From NCBI RefSeq assembly GCF_002002925.1, contig NZ_CP019511.1:930001-994000 (forward strand): DNA of 64,000 nucleotides, written 5' to 3'. A model generated the notes under the pieces. The model worked only from the letters and a program-made list of their open reading frames with translations. It had not been told where the DNA came from and did no database searches. Position 1 is the first letter of the stretch. Every line of letters begins with the position of its first letter. This DNA is from Sphingomonas sp. LM7 (lineage in GTDB: Bacteria; Pseudomonadota; Alphaproteobacteria; Sphingomonadales; Sphingomonadaceae). This document shows positions 19,836-29,396 of this stretch, piece by piece. A program made the translations under genes and the position numbers.

Positions 19836-20849
19836 TTGCGTAAAATTCTGTGTGCCGTCGGCCTTGCCGCGATTGCGTTCGCTCCTGTTTCCGCCCAGCC
19901 TGAAGCCAAGGCCCCCAAGCAGGGCAAGCCGCCGATCGACTGGACGATCATGCATGCCCAGGTGATCCTCGACTCGCTCGGCTTTTCGCCCGGGATCGTC
20001 GACGGGCGCGAAGGGCAGTCGCTGACTGCGGCGCTCAAGGGTTTCCAGACGGCGCGTGGGCTGAAGACGAGCGGCGCGCTGGATCCTGCGACTTTGTGGG
20101 CGCTCCACGAATATCGCGCGCGCCGCCCGGTGACGCGCGTGACGATCGATCCGGCGATGCTCGCGGGCCCCTTCGTCAATCCGATGCCCAAGGACCCCGA
20201 GGATCAGGCCAAGCTTCCGGCGTTGGGCTATAGCCGTCCGCTCGAAAAGCTGGCGGAAATGTTCCACACCACCCCGGAGATACTGGTCGAGCTCAATCCC
20301 GGCAACGGCGCGATCGCGCCGGGTACTGCATTCTTCTTTCCCAATGTGCTCGCCGAGTCGCGCGACTATCAGGGGGAGCTGAAGCCAGCCTGGCGGCAGA
20401 CGCTGACCGACCTCAACATCGATGCACGCCAGCCGTCCGGGGATCATATCGTCGTCGACAAGTCCGAAAAGGTGCTCAAGGTGTTCGACGCCGACGATAA
20501 GCTCGTCGCGCAGTTCAGTGCATCGATGGGCAGCCAGCACGATCCGCTGCCGATCGGCACCTGGAAGATCAACGTCGTCGACACCAACCCCAAATTCCAC
20601 TTCAACCCGGACCTGTTCTGGGATGCCAAGCCCGGCGACGAGAAGACGCTGCTGCCGGCTGGCCCGAACGGGCCGGTGGGAGTCGTGTGGCTCGACTTGT
20701 CGAAGGAGCATTACGGTATCCACGGTACCCCGGAGCCCCAGAATATCGGCCGGACGCAGAGCCATGGCTGCATCCGGCTGGCGAACTGGGACGCGGCGCG
20801 GCTGGCGCTGATGATCAAGCCCGGCGCCGAAGCCGTGTTCCAGGAATAA
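19836..20849 (+). CDS. L,D-transpeptidase with peptidoglycan-binding domain
   Basis: 337 residues from a TTG start at 19836, chosen because CAGGAGCG lies just upstream; an in-frame TTG at 19818 has no such site. Signal peptide MRKILCAVGLAAIAFAPVSA; a PG_binding_1 domain at about 40-90 (LDSLGFSPGIVDGREG; LKGFQTARGLKTSGALD); a LysM-like segment at 137-170; and a YkuD catalytic domain at 203-337 with H296-G-T-P...S309-H-G-C312-I-R, C312 being the nucleophile. Makes 3-3 cross-links or anchors proteins to peptidoglycan in the periplasm. The next gene is a wall peptidase. Confidence 0.9.
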   Translation: MRKILCAVGLAAIAFAPVSAQPEAKAPKQGKPPIDWTIMHAQVILDSLGFSPGIVDGREGQSLTAALKGFQTARGLKTSGALDPATLWALHEYRARRPVTRVTIDPAMLAGPFVNPMPKDPEDQAKLPALGYSRPLEKLAEMFHTTPEILVELNPGNGAIAPGTAFFFPNVLAESRDYQGELKPAWRQTLTDLNIDARQPSGDHIVVDKSEKVLKVFDADDKLVAQFSASMGSQHDPLPIGTWKINVVDTNPKFHFNPDLFWDAKPGDEKTLLPAGPNGPVGVVWLDLSKEHYGIHGTPEPQNIGRTQSHGCIRLANWDAARLALMIKPGAEAVFQE

Positions 20850-20853
20850 GGCC

Positions 20854-21468
20854 GTGCTAAAGCGGCTGACCATCGGGATGGGGCTCGTCTTGCTTCTCGG
20901 GTTGGCCGCGCTTGCGTCGATGATCCGCATCGTGCCGGGGCCGCCTGCCGCGCCGGCCAGCGCGCCGCCGGTGCAGGCCGCGCAGGCACAGCCCGCGGCG
21001 CCTGCCGGAAGCTGGACGCATCCGCTGCTGGCTGTTCCCGTGCAGGGCGTTACCCGCGCCCAGATCGTCGATACCTGGGGCCAGTCGCGTGCGGGTGGGG
21101 CGCGCGCGCATGAGGCGACCGACATCATGGCGCCGGGCGGCACGCCGGTCCTTGCGGCGGCTCCGGGAACGGTGGAAAAGCTGTTCTACAGCGAGGGCGG
21201 GGGCGGGATCACGCTATATGTCCGCTCGCCCGACCGGCAATGGAGCTATTACTACGCGCATCTTGCCCGCTATGCGCCCGGTGTGAGCGAGGGGATGCGC
21301 GTCAAGGCAGGCGACCTGCTGGGCTTTGTCGGCGACACCGGCAATTCGGGGGCGGGCAATTACCACCTCCACTTCGCGCTGTCGCACATGCTGCCGGCGG
21401 ACGGCTGGTGGAAGGGCCAGCCGGTCAATCCCTATCCCCTGCTTGCCGGGCGCGCTGCCGCTCCCTAA
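20854..21468 (+). CDS. M23 family metallopeptidase (peptidoglycan endopeptidase)
   Basis: 204 residues from a GTG four bases after the L,D-transpeptidase stop. One N-terminal signal/anchor helix (IGMGLVLLLGLAALASMI), a Pro/Ala linker, then a LytM domain with all zinc and catalytic residues: H86-x3-D90 (HEATDIMAPGG) and H171-x-H173 (NYHLHFALSH). Predicted to cleave stem-peptide cross-links in the periplasm. The pairing with an L,D-transpeptidase suggests the two act on the same wall material. Confidence 0.9.
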   Translation: MLKRLTIGMGLVLLLGLAALASMIRIVPGPPAAPASAPPVQAAQAQPAAPAGSWTHPLLAVPVQGVTRAQIVDTWGQSRAGGARAHEATDIMAPGGTPVLAAAPGTVEKLFYSEGGGGITLYVRSPDRQWSYYYAHLARYAPGVSEGMRVKAGDLLGFVGDTGNSGAGNYHLHFALSHMLPADGWWKGQPVNPYPLLAGRAAAP

Positions 21469-21497
21469 CCTTGCGACAGGGCAAGGGATGAACTGCC

Positions 21498-21976
21498 ATG
21501 CAGGGCGGCTGCAACTGCCGATATATCCGCTTCCGGATGACGTCCCCGCCGATCTTCGTGAACGGGTGCCATTGCCGAGTCTGCCAGCGCGAGACCGGAT
21601 CGGCCTTCGCGATCAACGCGATGATCGAGGCGGACCGGGTGGAGATATTAACCGACGGCGTGCCCGAGATATTCGTCTCGCAAGTCGGCAGTATGCCCGC
21701 AACGGCGAGCGCCCGCTGCCCGCATTGCGGCGTCGTTCTATGGGAGCGCATCCGGATTTCGGCGATGCGATCAGCTTCGTCCGCGGCGGCGTGCTGGATG
21801 AGCGCGTGATACCCGACGCGCATTTCTTCACGGTCACCCGGCATCCGCTGGTCGCGGTGCCGGACGACGTGCCGAGCTTTCCGGGGCTGCCGATGCCCGA
21901 CGATCCGCCGCTGTGGAACGAGGCCGCCACTGCCCGGATCGATGCGGCAGTGGCCGCGCGCTTGCCCGAAGCGTGA
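21498..21976 (+). pseudogene. GFA-family (glutathione-dependent formaldehyde-activating-like) protein, frameshifted
   Basis: The first frame encodes MQGGCNCRYIRFRMTS...GCHCRVCQRETGSAF...ARCPHCGVVLW, the four-to-six-cysteine zinc fold of GFA proteins. At about 21741-21746 the frame is lost in TGGGAGCG. Reading one base back continues perfectly as GAHPDFGDAISFVRGGVLDERV to a stop at 21976. One G missing from a run of four would explain this. The intact product would be about 159 residues. It could be a true pseudogene or an assembly error in a G run; everything else about the gene is intact. Confidence 0.8.
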
Positions 21977-22029
21977 TGCATCGCTAAAGGCCCGGCCTTC
22001 GCTCTTTCTCAGCTTACAGGTCTCGATCC

Positions 22030-22593
22030 ATGAAGATCAGCGGCGTGGACATCCGTCCCGGCAACATCATCGAATATGAAGGCGGCATCTGGCGCGCCGT
22101 GAAGATTCAGCACACCCAGCCCGGCAAGGGCGGTGCGTACATGCAGGTCGAGATGAAGAACCTCATCGACGGCCGCAAGAACAACGTCCGCTTCCGCTCG
22201 GCGGAGACGGTCGAGCGCGTGCGCCTCGACACCACGGACTTCCAGTTCCTGTTCCGCGAAGGCGATGCGCTGACGTTCATGGACAAGATCACCTATGACC
22301 AGATCACGCTAGACGCGGGCATTCTCGGCGATGCCGCTGCGTTCCTGCAGGACGGCATGGACGTGGTGATGGAGCTTTATGACGAGCGCCCGATCTCGGT
22401 TCAGCTGCCCGACACGATCGAAGCGACGATCGTCGAGGCCGATGCAGTGGTGAAGGGCCAGACGGCATCGTCGTCGTACAAGCCCGCGGTGCTCGAAAAC
22501 GGCGTTCGCGTGATGGTCCCGCCGCACATCGCTGCGGGAACCCGGATCGTCGTCGACGTGTATGAGCAGACGTACGTGCGGCGCGCGGACTGA
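22030..22593 (+). CDS. efp: Translation elongation factor P
   Basis: 187 residues. Binds ribosomes stalled at polyproline stretches. KOW-like N-terminal domain ([21 protein letters not shown]), then the tip loop [18 protein letters not shown] with the modifiable lysine K33, then two OB domains ending with the family signature region [32 protein letters not shown] lysine rather than arginine at the tip suggests beta-lysylation or an unmodified form; no epmA or earP homologue is in the window. Followed by a paired-hairpin repeat. Confidence 0.96.
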   Translation: MKISGVDIRPGNIIEYEGGIWRAVKIQHTQPGKGGAYMQVEMKNLIDGRKNNVRFRSAETVERVRLDTTDFQFLFREGDALTFMDKITYDQITLDAGILGDAAAFLQDGMDVVMELYDERPISVQLPDTIEATIVEADAVVKGQTASSSYKPAVLENGVRVMVPPHIAAGTRIVVDVYEQTYVRRAD

Positions 22594-22600
22594 TTGAACT

Positions 22601-22737
22601 CCCCTCCCTGCAAGGGAGGGGCTGGGGGTGGGTGGCAAGCATAGCGAGCCTCCCGCGCTCTCAACACAAGCGACGTCGGAGGCATTGAGCCGCCGCCGCC
22701 GCTAAACCACCCCTTTCCCCTCCCTGTCAGGGAGGGG
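22601..22737. repeat. Paired GC-rich hairpin element after efp
   Basis: Left hairpin CCCCTCCC (22601-22608), loop TGCAA, GGGAGGGG. Right hairpin CCCCTCCCT (22717-22725), loop GTC, AGGGAGGGG (22729-22737). About 95 bases lie between them. Same architecture as the element at 14150. The left arm may also serve as the efp terminator; the right arm lies just before the next gene's ribosome-binding site. Confidence 0.7.
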
Positions 22738-22750
22738 TGGAGTTAGTGCT

Positions 22751-23572
22751 TTGGTTTCGCATTCCGGCATCATCACCGTCATCGAGCGCGCCGTCCGCAA
22801 GGCGGGGCCGCGCCTGCGCCGCGACTTCAACGAGGTCCAGCACCTCCAGGTGAGCCGCAAGGGCCCGGCCGACTTCGTGTCGGTGGCCGACAAGCGCGCC
22901 GAGGACACGCTGATCGAGGAGCTCCAGAAGGCGCGGCCCGACTGGGGCTTCCTCGTCGAGGAGCGCGGCGAGATCGAAGGCGACCCGAGCAAGCCCCGCT
23001 GGATCATCGATCCGCTCGACGGCACCAGCAACTTCCTTCACGGCATCCCGCATTTCTGCATGTCGATCGCCGTCGAGGATCCGTTCGGCAGCCAGGGCAA
23101 GCCCGAGATTACGCACGGCTATATCTACCAGCCGATCACCGACGAGAGCTTCTGGGCAGAAAAGGGCCGGGGGGCGTGGCTTCAGGACCAGCGCCTGCGC
23201 GTTTCGGCGCGGCGTGACCTGTCGGATGCGTTGATCGCGACGGGCATTCCGTTCCTAGGGCATGGCGATTTCGTCGAGTGGAGCCGGATCTTCGGGGCGG
23301 TGGCGCCGGAAGTGGCAGGCATCCGCCGGCTCGGTGCTGCGGCGCTCGATCTCGCCTGGGTCGCGGCGGGGCGGTTCGACGGCTATTGGGAATCACATCT
23401 CCATCCGTGGGACGTCGCGGCGGGAATGCTGCTGGTGAAGGAAGCCGGCGGCTATGTGACCGATTTCCGTGGACAGGACATGCCGCGCGAGCGCAACCAG
23501 TTTCTCGCTGCGAACGACGTGTTGCACAACAAGCTCCACAAGCTGGTCGCGAGTTCGCTTCGCAACAAGTGA
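22751..23572 (+). CDS. suhB: Inositol monophosphatase family protein
   Basis: 273 residues from a TTG start with GGAG nine bases upstream. Li+-sensitive Mg2+-dependent phosphatase fold: E70-E71-R metal site, D87-P-L-D90-G-T-S-N-F loop, and WDVAAGMLLVKEAGGYV near the C-terminus. Likely substrates are inositol monophosphates; in proteobacteria SuhB also acts with Nus factors on ribosomal RNA transcription, which sequence alone cannot confirm. Stands alone between two repeat-bearing spacers. Confidence 0.9.
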   Translation: MVSHSGIITVIERAVRKAGPRLRRDFNEVQHLQVSRKGPADFVSVADKRAEDTLIEELQKARPDWGFLVEERGEIEGDPSKPRWIIDPLDGTSNFLHGIPHFCMSIAVEDPFGSQGKPEITHGYIYQPITDESFWAEKGRGAWLQDQRLRVSARRDLSDALIATGIPFLGHGDFVEWSRIFGAVAPEVAGIRRLGAAALDLAWVAAGRFDGYWESHLHPWDVAAGMLLVKEAGGYVTDFRGQDMPRERNQFLAANDVLHNKLHKLVASSLRNK

Positions 23573-23599
23573 CTCGGGTCCGACCGTCACTCCGTGCTT

Positions 23600-23688
23600 G
23601 TGCCGGGGTATACGAGGCGGCCTGGCGATTCCCCGACGATTTCGAACCCTTCCTGACCGGCTTGGTACGCCCCGGCACAATGCCGGGG
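23600..23688. repeat. Dispersed inverted repeat in the suhB-nuoA spacer
   Basis: GTGCCGGGG (23600-23608) pairs with CCCCGGCAC (23670-23678). The latter also forms a tight hairpin CCCCGGCA-CAA-TGCCGGGG (23670-23688). The unit CCCCGGC...GCCGGGRTGAC recurs at 59098-59125. It could terminate suhB, but its recurrence points to a repeat family. Confidence 0.6.
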
Positions 23689-23759
23689 TGACGGCATGAG
23701 CGTCTGGCGGATGCATCACCTTGAAAACATTGGCTACGAGTGATGCTAACCCTCACTTA

Positions 23760-23778
23760 TTGCGAGTGATTCTCACTG
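23760..23778 (+). promoter_or_regulatory. Candidate Fur-type operator upstream of nuoA
   Basis: TTGCGAGTGATTCTCACTG carries the GTGA-TTC-TCAC inverted repeat and resembles alphaproteobacterial iron boxes of the form TGCGAATGATTCTCA. It lies about 75-90 bases before nuoA, a plausible promoter position. A related CGAGTGATGCTAACCCTCAC segment lies just upstream (23738-23757). By eye only. Confidence 0.3.
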
Positions 23779-23850
23779 GTTGCACCCCTTGCCGCACACC
23801 CGCCATCGGCCTAAAGCCGGCCCAAGTTTCCGCATCTGCGAGAAGGCACT

Positions 23851-24225
23851 TTGGTCGATCTAATCGAATATCTGCCGATCCTGCTGTTCCTCGGCGTGGC
23901 ACTGGTGCTTTCGAGCGCGTTCGTGTTCCTGCCGATGCTGGTAGGCCGGCTCACCGGCACGCATCAGCCGACGCCGGAGAAGCTCACCGAATATGAGTGC
24001 GGCTTCCCTGCGTTCGAGGATTCGCGCAGTCAGTTCGACGTGCGCTTCTACCTGGTGGCGATCCTCTTCATCATCTTCGATCTCGAAGCAGCGTTCCTGT
24101 TCCCCTGGGCCGTTTCGGTGTTCGACCTGGGCTGGACCGCCTGGATCTCGATGATGATCTTCATTGCCGAGCTCGCGCTCGGGCTTGTTTATGCCTGGAA
24201 GAAAGGTGCGTTGGAGTGGGAGTAG
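23851..24225 (+). CDS. nuoA: NADH-quinone oxidoreductase subunit A
   Basis: 124 residues, first gene of the complex I operon. Three membrane helices, with the conserved loop [31 protein letters not shown], which contacts the quinone site, between helices 1 and 2. TTG start with AAGG upstream. Its 3' end overlaps the nuoB start by ten bases. Confidence 0.95.
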   Translation: MVDLIEYLPILLFLGVALVLSSAFVFLPMLVGRLTGTHQPTPEKLTEYECGFPAFEDSRSQFDVRFYLVAILFIIFDLEAAFLFPWAVSVFDLGWTAWISMMIFIAELALGLVYAWKKGALEWE

Positions 24226-24752
24226 AACTCAGCCCTCCGCCTGTCGGGACGCTGCCCAACGTTGCGTTCCTCGACGATATCAACGCCGAGATCGGCGACA
24301 AGGGTTTTCTGGTCACGTCGACCGAGGAGTTGTTCCAGTGGGCCCGCACGGGTTCGCTGTGGTGGATGACCTTCGGGCTGGCGTGCTGCGCAGTCGAGAT
24401 GATCCACGTCAACATGCCGCGCTACGACATGGAGCGTTTCGGCGCCGCGCCGCGCGCGTCTCCCCGCCAGTCGGACGTGATGATCGTCGCGGGCACGCTG
24501 TGCAACAAGATGGCTCCGGCGCTGCGCCGCGTGTACGATCAGATGTCCGAGCCGAAATACGTGATTTCGATGGGCAGCTGCGCGAATGGCGGCGGCTATT
24601 ATCATTACAGCTACAGCGTCGTACGCGGCTGCGATCGGATCGTGCCGGTGGACATCTATGTCCCCGGTTGCCCGCCGACTGCCGAGGCTTTGCTGTACGG
24701 CGTGATGCAGCTCCAGCGTAAGATCCGCCGGATCGGGACGATGGAACGGTGA
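24216..24752 (+). CDS. nuoB: NADH-quinone oxidoreductase subunit B
   Basis: 178 residues from a GTG at 24216 inside the nuoA coding end. Carries the N2 [4Fe-4S] cluster that hands electrons to quinone: adjacent cysteines in [22 protein letters not shown], and [15 protein letters not shown] are all present. Ends in a GTGA overlap with nuoC. Peripheral arm, next to the membrane. Confidence 0.96.
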   Translation: MGVELSPPPVGTLPNVAFLDDINAEIGDKGFLVTSTEELFQWARTGSLWWMTFGLACCAVEMIHVNMPRYDMERFGAAPRASPRQSDVMIVAGTLCNKMAPALRRVYDQMSEPKYVISMGSCANGGGYYHYSYSVVRGCDRIVPVDIYVPGCPPTAEALLYGVMQLQRKIRRIGTMER

Positions 24753-25672
24753 GGGCGCCTGCACCCCGTACCCTGTCCAATGACGGTGTGATCGACGCGG
24801 CTTCGGCCGTGCTCGGCGACATGCTGGTCGAGAGCAAGGACGCTGTCGGCGAAATCTCGCTTACCGTTGTGCGTTCGCGCCTGGTCGAGGCGATGCTCGC
24901 GCTGCGCGACACGCCGGGCCTCGAGTATCAGCAATTGAGCGAGATCGCCGGCGCCGACTATCCGGCGCGGCCCGAGCGCTTCGACGTGGTCTATCAGCTG
25001 CTGTCGTTCACCCAGAACCGCCGCATTCGCGTTCGCGTCACCACCGACGAGGAAAAGCCGGTGCCGAGCGTGACGGGCATCTGGCCGGTCGCCGGCTGGC
25101 TCGAGCGCGAAGTCTACGACATGTACGGCGTGCTGTTCGACGGGAATATCGATCTGCGGCGCATCCTGACCGACTATGGTTTCGTTGGGCATCCGCTGCG
25201 CAAGGACTTCCCGCAGACCGGCTATGTCGAGCTGCGCTATTCGGAAGAAGCCAAGCGCGTGGTCTATGAGCCGGTCAAGCTGGCGCAGGATTTCCGCAGC
25301 TTCGACTTTATGAGCCCCTGGGAAGGCGCGCAGTATGTGCTGCCGGGTGATGAGAAGGCGGCTGCACCGCCTCCGCCGCCGCCCGCTCCGGCACCAGCAC
25401 TGGCTCCGACGCCGGCCCCTGCACCCGTGGCTTCGCAGCCCGAGGCAAAGGGTGCGCCCACGCCGCTGACTGCCGACCAGATCCGTGAGGCCGACGCGCC
25501 CGCGGCGAAGGCAACCAAGGCGCGTGTCAGCAAGCCCAAGACCACCGACGACACCAGCGAGAGCGGTGCCGGCAAATCCGGCCCCGAAGCCGGCCCGACG
25601 CCGGCCGATCCTGATGTCGTCAAGACGCCGCGCAAGCCGCGCGCCAAGAAGTCGCCCGAGGGTGAAGCGTAA
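24749..25672 (+). CDS. nuoC: NADH-quinone oxidoreductase subunit C with long low-complexity tail
   Basis: 307 residues, not fused to NuoD. The core (about 1-203) has the Complex1_30kDa domain with [29 protein letters not shown]. NuoC cores are usually near 200 residues. Here about 100 extra residues follow: a proline/alanine run ([21 protein letters not shown]), then a lysine-, threonine- and proline-rich stretch ending [19 protein letters not shown] start overlaps the nuoB stop by four bases and the stop overlaps the nuoD ATG. Confidence 0.94.
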   Translation: MRAPAPRTLSNDGVIDAASAVLGDMLVESKDAVGEISLTVVRSRLVEAMLALRDTPGLEYQQLSEIAGADYPARPERFDVVYQLLSFTQNRRIRVRVTTDEEKPVPSVTGIWPVAGWLEREVYDMYGVLFDGNIDLRRILTDYGFVGHPLRKDFPQTGYVELRYSEEAKRVVYEPVKLAQDFRSFDFMSPWEGAQYVLPGDEKAAAPPPPPPAPAPALAPTPAPAPVASQPEAKGAPTPLTADQIREADAPAAKATKARVSKPKTTDDTSESGAGKSGPEAGPTPADPDVVKTPRKPRAKKSPEGEA

Positions 25673-26907
25673 TGGCTGAGTATCTCGACGAGATCGAAGG
25701 TCGCACCGATGCCGGCAAGCCGGAACCGGGCGATACCGAGATCGCCAATTACACGATCAACTTCGGCCCGCAGCACCCCGCGGCGCACGGCGTGCTGCGC
25801 CTCGTCACCGAGCTGGACGGCGAAATCATCGAGCGGATCGATCCGCATATCGGGCTGCTTCACCGCGGCACCGAGAAGCTGATCGAGTACAAGACCTACA
25901 CCCAGGCGCTGCCATATTTCGACCGGTTCGATTATTGCTCGCCGCTGAGCATGGAGCACAGCTTCGTGCTCGCGGTCGAGAAGCTGCTCGACTTGGAAGT
26001 GCCGCTGCGTGGGCAATATCTGCGCGTGTTCTTCGCCGAGCTGAGCCGCATCTGCAATCACATGCTCAACCTGGGCTCGCACGTCATGGATGTCGGAGCG
26101 ATGACGCCGAACCTGTGGCTGTTCGAAATCCGCGAGGATTGCCTCAACTTCTTCGAACGTGCCTCGGGCGCGCGGATGCACTCCAACTATTTCCGCGTCG
26201 GCGGCGTTCGTCAGGACGTGCCGTTGAAGCTGCTCACCGACATCGCCGACTGGCTCGAAAATCGCATGCCGCGGTTGTTCGAGGACGCGATCAGCCTCGT
26301 CGCCGAAAACCGCATCTTCAAGCAGCGCAATGTCGACATCGCGACGGTGAGCCGCGAGGATGCGATCGCCTGGGGCTTCTCCGGCCCGATGATCCGCGCC
26401 GCGGGCATTCCTTGGGATATCCGCCGCCAGCAGCCGTACGACGTGTACGACCGCATGGAGTTCGACATTCCCGTCGGCACCCGCGGCGACTGCTATGACC
26501 GGTTCATGGTGCGCGTCGAGGAGGTCCGCCAGTCGGCGCGGATCATGAAGCAGTGCCTCAACGAGATGCCCGAGGGTCCGGTGCTGACGCTCGACCGCAA
26601 GGTCGCGCCGCCCAGCCGTGGCGAGATGAAGCAGTCGATGGAAGCGCTGATCCATCACTTCAAGCTGTTCACCGAAGGCTATCACGTCCCCGCGGGCGAG
26701 GTCTATGTCGCGACCGAGAGCCCCAAGGGTGAGTTCGGCGTCTATCTGGTGAGCGACGGCACCAACAAGCCGTATCGCTGCAAGGTCCGCCCGACCGCGT
26801 TCAGCCACCTCCAGGCGATGGACTTCATGTCGCGCGGCCATATGCTCGCCGACATCACCGCGATCCTGGGTGCGATGGATATCGTGTTCGGGGAGTGCGA
26901 CCGGTGA
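25672..26907 (+). CDS. nuoD: NADH-quinone oxidoreductase subunit D
   Basis: 411 residues, the 49-kDa subunit that forms the quinone cavity with NuoB. Conserved N-terminal [16 protein letters not shown], with H-R-G-T-E-K in [15 protein letters not shown], and the C-terminal [20 protein letters not shown] and [20 protein letters not shown] overlaps the nuoC stop. Its own stop overlaps the GTG of a small NTF2-like gene not normally found in nuo operons. Confidence 0.97.
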   Translation: MAEYLDEIEGRTDAGKPEPGDTEIANYTINFGPQHPAAHGVLRLVTELDGEIIERIDPHIGLLHRGTEKLIEYKTYTQALPYFDRFDYCSPLSMEHSFVLAVEKLLDLEVPLRGQYLRVFFAELSRICNHMLNLGSHVMDVGAMTPNLWLFEIREDCLNFFERASGARMHSNYFRVGGVRQDVPLKLLTDIADWLENRMPRLFEDAISLVAENRIFKQRNVDIATVSREDAIAWGFSGPMIRAAGIPWDIRRQQPYDVYDRMEFDIPVGTRGDCYDRFMVRVEEVRQSARIMKQCLNEMPEGPVLTLDRKVAPPSRGEMKQSMEALIHHFKLFTEGYHVPAGEVYVATESPKGEFGVYLVSDGTNKPYRCKVRPTAFSHLQAMDFMSRGHMLADITAILGAMDIVFGECDR

Positions 26908-27242
26908 GCGAGGCTCGTATCGCCACTGCGCACGAGATGATCGCGCATTACAACGCGCAGGACGCGGACGCTTACGTCTCGCTGATGACCGATGGCGCGT
27001 GCGAGGCGACCTATCGCGGCGCGGTGCTGCGTGAGGGGCGCGAAGGCGTGCGTTCGGGGCTCAAGGCGATGTTCGCCGAATTTCCCGGAAATCGCGCCGA
27101 CATCATCGCCTCCTATGCGCTCGGCGAGACCGTCGTCCTGCACGAGAAGGTCGCGCGTTCCCCAGAGGCAGAGCCTTTCGAGGTGATGTCCATCTATTCG
27201 TTCTCCGACGACAAGGTCGATCGGGTGGAGTTCATTCGCTGA
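26904..27242 (+). CDS. NTF2/SnoaL-like protein embedded in the nuo operon
   Basis: 112 residues from the GTG at 26904, preferred because it gives the GTGA overlap seen throughout this operon; a GTG nine bases earlier is possible. The sequence reads as an NTF2-like cone fold: helix [20 protein letters not shown], then [20 protein letters not shown], and sheet strands [18 protein letters not shown] and [18 protein letters not shown]. No catalytic residues can be assigned. Located between nuoD and nuoE and tightly overlapped on both sides, so it is translated together with complex I. It could be an assembly factor or a passenger. Confidence 0.75.
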   Translation: MSEARIATAHEMIAHYNAQDADAYVSLMTDGACEATYRGAVLREGREGVRSGLKAMFAEFPGNRADIIASYALGETVVLHEKVARSPEAEPFEVMSIYSFSDDKVDRVEFIR

Positions 27243-27922
27243 TGGCTGACGCCCCACAACTTCCCGACGAGGCCGAGACCCGCGCGCGCTGGGGCGCTTT
27301 TGCGTGGTCGGCCGAGAGTGCCGAAAAGGCCAAGGAAATCCTCGGCCGCTATCCGGCTGGCCGGCAGATGTCGTGCACGATCCCGTTCCTCGATCTGGCC
27401 CAGCGCCAGGTGGGCGCCGAGACCAACACGCAGGGCTGGTTGCCGGTGCCGGTGATCGAGTTCGTCGCGCGCCAGCTGGAGATGCCCTATATCCGCGTGT
27501 TCGAGGTCGCGACCTTCTACACGATGTTCAATCTCGTCCCCGTCGGCCGTTATCATGTGCAGGTCTGCGGCACGACGCCGTGCATGCTGCGCGGGTCGGA
27601 CGACGTGATGGCGGCGTGCAAGAGCCGCGGCATGCACAAGGGGCACACTACCGCCGACGGCATGTTCACGCTCACCGAAGTCGAGTGCATGGGCAATTGC
27701 TCGTCGGCGCCGATGGTGCAGATCAACGACGACAATTACGAGGATCTGGATTTCGACCGCACGGTTGCAATCCTCGACGCGCTGGCCAAGGGCGAGAGCC
27801 CCAAGACCGGCACGCAGGAGCCCGGCCGCCACACGGTGGAGCCGCTGGGCAAGCCGACCAACCTGGCCGCGATGGTCACCGAGAACCACGATTACCGCCC
27901 GGAATGGGGAAGCGCGGCATGA
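27242..27922 (+). CDS. nuoE: NADH-quinone oxidoreductase subunit E
   Basis: 226 residues. Thioredoxin-like subunit with the N1a [2Fe-2S] cluster: CGTTPCMLRGSDDV provides C-x4-C and ECMGNCSSAPM provides C-x3-C. The N-terminal helical part (WSAESAEKAKEILGRYPAGR) is typical. A C-terminal extension of about 50 residues after the cluster fold is common in alphaproteobacteria. Sits between the two inserted small genes. Confidence 0.95.
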   Translation: MADAPQLPDEAETRARWGAFAWSAESAEKAKEILGRYPAGRQMSCTIPFLDLAQRQVGAETNTQGWLPVPVIEFVARQLEMPYIRVFEVATFYTMFNLVPVGRYHVQVCGTTPCMLRGSDDVMAACKSRGMHKGHTTADGMFTLTEVECMGNCSSAPMVQINDDNYEDLDFDRTVAILDALAKGESPKTGTQEPGRHTVEPLGKPTNLAAMVTENHDYRPEWGSAA

Positions 27923-28091
27923 GCGGCAGCAACAAGAACCTGATCGTCACAGTCCTTGCGATCATCGGCGGCATCGTCGTGCTCGGCTGGCTGCTGCGCA
28001 TCACCTTCGCGCTGCTCGGGCCACTGCTGCTGATCGGCCTGGGCGTGCTGATCTACATGATGTTCGCCAAGAATAAGGGGGGGCGTCTCTG

Positions 28092-28092
<1 letters not shown>
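27919..28092 (+). CDS. Small two-helix membrane protein in the nuo operon
   Basis: 57 residues. The ATG overlaps the nuoE stop (ATGA) and its TGA overlaps the nuoF ATG (TGATG). Short polar start MSGSNKN, two hydrophobic helices ([38 protein letters not shown]), and a basic end KNKGGRL. Not a recognised Nuo subunit. The perfect overlaps on both sides argue for a real gene. It may be an assembly or stability peptide of complex I; no family name can be given. Confidence 0.8.

Positions 28093-29395
<1,303 letters not shown>

Positions 29396-29396
<1 letters not shown>

Noticed and set aside
18834..21143. 769-codon open frame on the minus strand
   Set aside because: It lies antisense across thiE, the L,D-transpeptidase and the M23 gene, all of which have clear motifs. 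Its sequence is the Arg/His-rich type expected from the reverse strand of GC-rich genes.
21738..21748. Programmed -1 frameshift in the GFA gene
   Set aside because: No X-XXY-YYZ slippery heptamer and no obvious stimulatory structure; a one-base loss explains it.
25264..26841. 525-codon minus-strand frame over nuoC and nuoD
   Set aside because: Antisense shadow: no motif, no ribosome-binding site, and the plus strand is unmistakable complex I.
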